DNA of 64,000 bases from Branchiostoma floridae. Its lineage: Eukaryota; Chordata; Leptocardii; Amphioxiformes; Branchiostomatidae. Positions 56,971 through 64,000 of this stretch are shown one piece after another (positions within the stretch are counted from its first letter, which is position 1; each line of letters starts with the position of its first letter). The DNA lies in the NCBI RefSeq assembly GCF_000003815.2, contig NC_049991.1, positions 14,926,154 through 14,990,153 on the forward strand, given 5' to 3'. The notes below the pieces were generated by a model. It was not told where the DNA came from and made no database searches. It saw only the letters and a program-made list of their open reading frames with translations. Both the position numbers and the translations under genes were made by a program.

Positions 56971-59900
56971 ATGGACCCAACGAACGGACAGTACCAGGAG
57001 CCCGATTCTTGGGAGCAAGTAGCGGACTCAGGACCGGCAAACACCGAGGCACCGCTACAAATTCAGAAGCCTTTTTCCAGCTTGAACATCAATGCCCCGG
57101 ATTTCGTACCATCTTGGTTGACAAAGACCTCTCCGTCCCAGGAACAGCAGCCAGGTTCGCACGATTCTGATAAAATACTCGATCTGAAGACATGTATTTT
57201 GTTCCCTGCAATACTAGGTCGGGAGATGTGCCGATTTCTACCTGATCTTGCTGTCTGTACACTCGTACGAACGTCTGTCGATTGTCCGAAAAAATGTCCG
57301 CCATGTTTTTGGCGCACGCAGGCATGGGGGAAAATATGACATGGCATGGCACTTTTCACACGATCAGCTGACTGGTCTGCCTACGCCTACATCACCGCAG
57401 GTCTTTCCTAAAAACTCTGTACCACTTCTTCTATTCTCTTTGGTTGGTAAATTATACATGTCACTGGTTTAGATACTAGGGCAGATGTCTGTCCATTCAA
57501 AATATGTGGTGCGAAGTGGGGGGGGGGGGGCATAATGGTGACTCACTGTTATGCTCAACCATGTATGGTAAACAAGACATTTTCTGTAACAACCGTTGTA
57601 CCAAATCTCCTCATGGAAAAACACTATGGAATTTTCATATGTATGGTTGATTGGCAGTCAGTTGTGAAGTGTTGTTGGTGTTCTCGGCTGTTATTAACAA
57701 CTTAGTGGGAAACAATTTGTGGCCTACTGCTCCCATCTTGCTTTTCAGTCAACTTTCAAGGAGATGTAAACAAAAGCTTGAAAAGGGGAACTGGGTTTTC
57801 ATTCATTGTTGGTCAGGAACGCTAACATTTTAGTTTCCGTGATCTAACTGGAGCATGTGCACCCATCTCAATAGAAGACTGGCAAGCACATAGCTTGGCA
57901 TTTGTAATAATTTGTCAGGTGCTGATATTTACACATATCATACATGTAACGTTATAACGTTAAACTTAAACTGTTGTTTCTCTTGTAGACTATGCCAAAA
58001 TATTTCATGCTGACCATGAATTCACATGCGAAACTTCACAGTCAAAACTCCAGGCCCATTGCTTAGTCATGTTGAGTACGTACCATATGTTTCATGGAAC
58101 GATATAGAGCCTATTGAACTGCCACTGCCCACCATGCATCAAGTAATAACCCCTCATGGTTGTACAGTATGTTGGCCTTAGATAACCTTTTCCTGTTTTA
58201 ACATCAGCCATTATTATAATATGGCATTGACCTGGTTATTGGACTTGTTATTTGGCCAACAGTCTGTCTGTAAGGTGACCTTGGATTTGATATTTTGTAA
58301 ACTGGTAGAAAGGTAGTCATTTGGATACTCACTATGATCTTTTGGTATGTAAAGACATCCACAACTTACAAGCTCTTTAAGATTGTCTGTATGTAGTTAT
58401 TCTCCACATTCTCTATCCCCTCTTTCCTATAGATGCCCAGCAATATTACGGTATGGAAGAAATGTCAGGTTATTGGACTCGCTTCTTGGGCAACAGCCTG
58501 TAAAGTGACCTTGAATGTTATATTCTTTAAACCTATACAAAGGTCGTAATTTATCGAAAGTGTAATTTGGATAGTTCAGAATTTTGGCAGCTAAAGATGG
58601 CTACAACCTACAATTTCTCTTCCTGTAAGTGTAAACTGTAATTATTCTCCACTTTCCTTGTCCCTTTTCTTACCTCGACTCGTCCTGCAATAAAAGAGTA
58701 CTAGTATGTAAGAAAAGTGCAGGCTGAGAAAACCAAGTCTAAGTAAATGGTGCCTATTTCTCTGTACAAAACAATAATAACTCTTCCTGGACACTACTCA
58801 GTATACTTATATTTTGGAGTTGATAACAAGATTACAGACTTAGCCATAACTTGATAAGTAAGGTTACATGGTAGAAGAACTAAAGCTGTTTGCAGCAATT
58901 TTCTGTCTAGGCTGAGTCTGAAAAGACTTGCCTGACTTGCATTCTTACTTTCAGAAGCTTGCATGCTTGTAAACTCAATATGTCCCATCATGATCATGGC
59001 CTTGAACAGTTGTCAATCAGTATTCTGAACTGACTGGTAGTTTGTAGACGGGAGAAGTTGTTATTATATGTCTATACTGGATGATAGATTTGTCAGAAAT
59101 GGGGAGAGTGGCCCAGATGGCCAGAGACATCGCACACTTCCCCTTAAAGTTGAATAAGTAATCTCCAAGCAGATCCTACGGTAGCATAAGATAATATCAA
59201 AAGCTGCCAGAGGAGTGAAGCCGGCCTAAGGAGTATGTTTGGCTACCAGTGGCTGATGACACCCTTTGGCCAGCTATACTCCTTAAAGCCAGCTTTGATA
59301 CTATTTTATGCCACTAGTTAAATGTGCCTGTAGATTATGTATAAGGTGTTTCACAGGAAGTGTGTTGCGTAATTTGTAAACAAACATAGATGGAGCAGAT
59401 AGCGATGCTGTGTATGTGTTATGTAGGGATTGTCCCATTTTGAAATTGCTATCTTTGCCTTATCTGGTGCCTAATTCACTACAGTACAGGATGGTATACA
59501 TATAGGTGTGTATGTTAAAGTTGTCTGGTGTTAAGCCAACTTTTCCAGTTGTATTTTTAGCCAGCTGTAGCGTAGACATATCATCTCAGTGACAGTAGTA
59601 AGGGCACAGGGGTAGGGCCAAGGATATACTGTTTATGGTAATTCCTGATTTTTTCAATGTACTTTTATGTTCAAAGTTTTCAAGGTGACAACTGTAACAT
59701 GAACATTATTGATAACAAATAAATTGCCGACTTTGTTTTTTTACCTGCACCTGCCGCCACTGTGAACATTTAGTTCTGAGAACAAGTTAAATTTTCTTAG
59801 ACTGTGAAAGTTTGGTACCGAGAAGACAAAGTGAATGAATTACAGTAGCTAGCCTTGGGTGACTGTTCTTTAGTCTGTGTAATGCAGACTCCACTGTCTG

Positions 59901-62900
59901 GGGCTAACTGGATGTTGGGTAGGCTGCTATAATCACAATTTAATCAGGTTCTTTATTTTTCCCAAACATTGCTTTTGGCCTTGTATTCTAACTATACACA
60001 GTATGCCAGTGGTCAATTGATAACCATTGTAAGCATCACCAACCAAACATGTTGAAAATGCTGGTGAATATGTATCATACTTTCCGTATGTTTTGTATTG
60101 TTAGATAAAATACTACCTAAACACTGCAATGTACTTCACAGTCACAGTAGAAATACAAGGCACAATTCTGGTTAACCATGGTTTGGTATGGTTCTTTCCA
60201 GATGCAGTACAGTCAGATTATACTAAGCTGTCCTCATCTATGCTTGAAAAGGTAGTGTTAATAATAGAGCTTAAATATGTAAAGGAAATATTTTGCTTAT
60301 AACACAGGTACTAAATATAACAAGCAACTTCCCTAAAAGGTTGGTGTTCCTTATTAATTTGGTAAACATACTTACCACCTCTATGCACTTTATATTGATA
60401 TTTAATGACAAAGGCCAAATGTAGCCAGTGCCCTTGAGGCTCTACATGTAGAGAGTTTGGTTTGACAAGGCCGTGTTTGAATTAACAAGCAGACAAGACA
60501 AGTGATTGAATAGCAAAGTTACCATTGTTGACTCGAAAGCCTGTGAATTGGCTTCATAATGGTTTTGTGGGGAGATAGTGAGAGCTTTGAGTCAGGCCTG
60601 AAATAAGGTAGAGTCAGATACAGATGAAAATACAGTCTATAGATATAGATACAGATACAGATACAGTCATCAGTGCCAGTGGGATAGTGCTATGTTCCAA
60701 GGCAGTACTGTAAATGCAGAAATGTTCGCGGTGGATTAATGTTCGCGGTATTCGCGGTGACCACTTCACCGCGAACTTAAAACCACCGCGAACATTTTTC
60801 TATAATGGTATAAGACTGCAGTCTATGGTGTTACCGCGAACTTAAATCCACCGCGAAAAGTCCCTTTTCCTGCTACTGTGAAATTAAATCCCTGCGAACT
60901 TAAATGTATTTACAGTATTAGCTATCTTGTCATATATTCTGTCCTTAGGCCACACCAATTTAATTTCTTGGTTCACGGATTTTTTCATAAATAATATGGA
61001 GCGAGAGGGCGAAATAAAAATAAAAATTGTAAAATGGTTGGGGTAAAGGTAACGGCTAATCCAAAACACAAAGAAAAAAAGTTTTCAGCTTGAAAAAAGT
61101 ACAAAAACACTATTATTGTACAGTAACAGCACCTGTACCCACACTTTAAGGAGATTATAATATAAAGGCCAATTTGCTACACCAGAAAGTTGCTGAATGG
61201 CTTCATTAATGGTGAAAATTTGCTGAGTGGTAATTTTTATTTTTATTTTTTTCCCCAAAAAATAGGAGCGAGCGAATCCGTGAACCAAGAAATTAAATTG
61301 GTGTGGCCTTAAATGGCCTCAGTCCAAAAACGTCTGAGCATTGATAATCAATAACAACCAGTTTCCCAAAATACTGACAGAATAACATTGATAATATACC
61401 ACAGCCCATTGACACCTTTTGGAAAGCCTGTGTCATATGATGTGTACTGAATGCATAATGTATATATGTTTGGAAAAGCACATGTTAAATCATCCCATGG
61501 GGTTGAGAGTACCACCCCAAACACCTGTTGGCTTCATTTAGATGCACACCACTTAGCATGCACAGACAGCCCTACACCAGGGTGTGGTTCTACACTTGAA
61601 GCATTCAGACTGCAGCACTGTCCATATCAAATTCTGCCAATAAGTCCATACCGATATCTGTATGCCAAAGGTTAGCAGTATTGACATGACTGTCACCACA
61701 GTAAGGTAGACAGATGCTGGGACCAGCTAGTTAATGGTGTTTGGGGCCTTGCCATGTGCAATTAGGAAAGCAAGTGCACTGTAGAGTAATAAGTTGGTGG
61801 AAAATGATTCAGCGTTGTTGGTTTTTACTAGCATTGAGGTTTAGCCCAATTTCATGAAGCGGCAAGGAGTTCTTTGTCTACGTTTACTGTAAAAGGAGAA
61901 ATCTTTGCGGGGATTCTATTTGGTGATGGTCTGAAAATGGAGTGTTTGTAGTGGTTTAAAATCTGGGGTCAAAATTGCCATGCAGGATTTTACTGTCAGA
62001 GGAGAAATGTTTACAGTGGTTTTAAGTTGATGACAAAGAGGTCACAGTGAAAACCATGAACATTTACCCATCTTGAACACTTATCCATTTACAGTATAAG
62101 TCTTGCTGTCAAGATTAGAGCATGTTTCTGGATATAGAGAAACTATGTCTATGAAACAAAGATCATGCATCTGCTTTTATTTTGAAAGTTGACATTTGAA
62201 TGCATCTTCAAGTTGTATGTGCACTGTAGCTATTATTATCAATGACAAAAAAAGCACACATCAAATTTCAAATACCATGACAAGTTAATTATTTCATTTT
62301 GTATTTTCCCAATGAATGAATAAGATTCTGAATAGACAACGGATTTTTTTTTTTTTTTTCAATAAACATTACAAAGACATACAAAGGACAAGTGCCACAA
62401 CTTGGATGGATACAGACAGAGAAGGACCTTTTATCTTACATGTTGTATGTTCGGAATTTTAGTTGTAAAAGGAAATGTCGGATACTGGGTTTGATGTCAT
62501 TAACAAAGCAGATGTATAGGCTATATTTAGCTATCATTATACAAAACTCAAGGTATGCTGGTTCTATTACACAATATATTATCGTATTCTTGCTTAAACG
62601 TATATCTTGCTTTGTCACGCTTTTCCACCAATATCTAAATTGTTGCCAAAATTCTATAGTATATCTACAATGAATAAACAAATGTTCTATGGTATGCTTT
62701 TCATCGCAATTGTTACAACTGTCTTTCTCTACCAGGTTTACCTTACTTAACCAACTGTTAGTCGGCAAGAAATGGTGTACAATCTTATATTGAAAGTATT
62801 GCAGTTTAGTTTCTTTGGTAGTTGTGAATATAACACTATAAGCTTTTTTAACATTATCTTCACCGATGTCATTATAGACAACGGATAGATTACAAACCAC

Positions 62901-63354
62901 GTCTCAAGTTGAAGAGCTGAGATAAATAATAAGTAAGGTGTTGTTATCTTAAGTTAACCTTGGCAGGGTTTTAACATTGTAAAGCGCTGCTCAGCGGGGT
63001 GTTGTGTTGATGTGGATATATGATAAGACGTGTGCAGTGGCTGATATAGTGGCCATTACGGCCCTGTGGAGTATTGCCAGTAATGGGGGTTATGTCCTTC
63101 CTACAGATTTTTTTAAAAATATCCAGTCGTTTACTGATGATTCCACTAAAAAGCTACAAAAGGACTGAGATTTTTGGAGCTGTAAGAATCTGGACAAGTG
63201 AATAATTTGAAAAGTTTGACTTGGAACAATGAAACAGAGAGAAGGACTAAAAAAAACTGCTGTTCTGTCCTTCCTACAGACGCAGCGTCCCCAGCAGCAG
63301 GGTCAGCAGACAATGCCATGGACGTGGAGACTGCTGCGGGAGGAGATACACAAG
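56971..63354 (+). CDS. GSPT1: eRF3 (eukaryotic release factor 3 GTPase), N-terminal exons, partial
   Basis: eRF3 is the GTPase partner of eRF1 in translation termination. Exons seen are 56971-57154 and 63280-63354, both consistent with phase-1 GT-AG introns; the gene runs past the right edge. Translation gives 86 residues. The start MDP..., then PDSWEQ (11-16), matches the vertebrate GSPT N-terminus. LNINAPDFVP (38-47) is a PAM2 motif for binding the MLLE domain of poly(A)-binding protein. The second exon encodes an Ala/Asp-rich linker (ADNAMDVETAAGGD). ATG 56971 is the first ATG in its frame. The GTPase domain is outside the window, so the name rests on the N-terminal motifs alone. Another PAM2 protein is the main alternative. 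Confidence 0.78.
59159..59337. mobile_element. MITE related to the 48517-48655 element (179 bp)
   Basis: It starts TAATCTCCAAGCAGATCCTA and ends GCCTGTAGATTA. Inner arms GATAATATCAAAGCTGCC / CCAGCTTTGATACTATTTTA are well preserved. The flanks do not give a clean duplication. Confidence 0.8.
60706..60917. mobile_element. Best-preserved TACTGTAAATGCA foldback MITE (212 bp)
   Basis: TACTGTAAATGCA at the left and TGTATTTACAGTA at the right form the terminal arms. Inside are GTTCGCGGTGG, GGTATTCGCGGTGA and ACCGCGAACTTAAAACCACC, so most of the element can fold on itself. Other copies here are at 1, 44220, 46575, 48899 and 61884. Confidence 0.88.
60948..61308. mobile_element. Long-arm MITE with TTA target duplication (361 bp)
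   Basis: The arms begin GGCCACACCAATTTAATTTC and are mirrored at the right for about 36 bp (to the ACGGATT / AATCCGT region). TTA flanks both ends. A TWA-type 3-bp duplication fits PIF/Harbinger; superfamily is inferred. Confidence 0.8.
61884..62097. mobile_element. Degraded copy of the TACTGTAAATGCA foldback MITE
   Basis: It runs from TTTACTGTAAAAGGAGAAAT to CATTTACAGTAT, with internal GGAGTGTTTGTAGTGG and CAGTGAAAACCATGAACATT. Most CpGs of the intact family are lost. Confidence 0.55.
62345..62873 (-). mobile_element. 5'-truncated non-LTR retrotransposon (LINE) fragment
   Basis: On the minus strand the insert encodes about 145 residues of the RT C-terminal region. These include a C-x2-C...H-x4-H-x3-C zinc-knuckle-like segment (CNNC, then HTIEHLFIHC) with upstream KIVHHFLPTNSWL and downstream WQQFRYWW, as in LINE ORF2 tails. 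The stop is at 62436-62438. The 3' end is a poly(A), seen as a T-run from about 62344. ATAGACAACGGAT flanks both sides (62332-62344 and 62874-62886). The missing 5' part means it is inactive. Confidence 0.9.
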
Positions 63355-64000
63355 GTAGAACTTTTTTTTTTTTAATTGAATTTTTCAACATGAAGTTATA
63401 GATACACACATACAGAAAAACCGAACCTCTCTAATGCACCAAGCTATCCTTATCTATCATCCCTCATTGTATACATAACAAGTCATATAATTTTTTATAT
63501 ACATGTGGTTATATCATGGTTATTATCAAAAGGTAAACTCTCCTCATTTCTACAATTCCCTAGCCTGGGTGCCATCCGGATGGTAGTTCACTCTGACGTT
63601 TATTATACACTAAATACAGTCGCTTCTCGCTCTGACTTTTATTATATGCTATATACAGTCACTTTTCTGCTATTCCGTCAGGGAACCTTTAATAATGTCT
63701 GCAATCATCCAAATTTTGGACGGGAGCATGGTTAGTCAATACACATGAGCAAATTAAAGATTGGGTTCAACCGCTTGTTTGAACAGGCCTTCCAACACCC
63801 GAAATGCCCTCCGTCCGCTTGCGAGAGGGCCTGTTGTCATTGAACAAGTGCTCCGTTCCTTAATTCGCTCATTAACTGACGTTACCACCAAAAGATTTGA
63901 ACATATATCTCCCCAGACGGGTAGCAGAAGCAAACATAGGAACAAACTGGATGGTAGCCAGACAGTTGCCCTACGTGAAGTTCAAATGAGATTAGAGAAG
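63355..64000. other. Start of eRF3 intron 2 and right window edge
   Basis: No further eRF3 exon is recognisable. A GC-richer block from about 63750 to the end has an interrupted open frame on each strand and no domain; it may be a transposon remnant or a new repeat. Confidence 0.45.

Larger units (their letters stand above)
57155..63279 (+). other. 6.1-kb first intron of the eRF3 gene
   Basis: No exon is recognisable inside. It contains MITEs at 59159-59337, 60706-60917 and 60948-61308, a degraded one near 61884-62097, a LINE fragment at 62345-62873 and a (GATACA)n-like stretch near 60650. First introns of this size often hold regulatory DNA; none can be pinpointed here. Confidence 0.6.

Overview
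This is a eukaryotic, animal genomic window. The genes are split by many GT-AG introns, and their products track human proteins closely in length and order. The non-coding DNA is dense with MITEs, tRNA-headed SINEs, tandem duplications and one LINE fragment. The protein set and the repeat types suggest an invertebrate deuterostome, most likely an amphioxus (Branchiostoma). That assignment is an inference from the sequence, not a database match.

Layout: (1) 1-19.4 kb has no gene I can support. It holds tandem duplications, a diverged array built on octamer-like ATTTGCAT cores, hAT-like elements, a four-copy ~140-bp array and a possible regulatory block near 18.4-18.8 kb. (2) 19.5-20.5 kb, minus strand: a compact four-exon gene for a 215-aa protein with an N-terminal SAM domain and a Pro-rich tail. 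(3) 22.8-28.9 kb, minus: complete PRPF31 (10 coding exons, 498 aa), a U4/U6 snRNP protein. (4) 30.95-32.6 kb, plus: RBM7 (3 coding exons, 253 aa), divergent from PRPF31. The 2.1-kb spacer between them is nearly half filled by a ~1-kb inverted-repeat transposon. (5) 35.4-49.4 kb, plus: LRRC45 (18 coding exons, 672 aa), a centrosome-linker protein. (6) 50.7-55.5 kb, minus: SGSH (6 coding exons, 511 aa), lysosomal heparan N-sulfatase, tail-to-tail with LRRC45. (7) 57.0 kb to beyond the right edge, plus: the first two coding exons of eRF3 (GSPT1-like), divergent from SGSH and split by a 6.1-kb intron.

The genes do not form one pathway. PRPF31 (splicing), RBM7 (nuclear RNA targeting to the exosome) and eRF3 (translation termination) are RNA housekeeping genes. 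LRRC45 and SGSH act at the centrosome and in the lysosome. They are arranged as divergent and convergent pairs.

The most interesting material is in the mobile and repeated DNA. Two TIR elements with 9-bp target duplications each carry an internal tRNA-like segment followed by T-rich DNA. The 3' end of PRPF31 exon 7 is duplicated three times into its downstream intron. A LINE 3' fragment has an exact 13-bp target duplication. Exon boundaries were worked out by hand from splice signals, reading-frame continuity and remembered family alignments; no search or transcript data were available.
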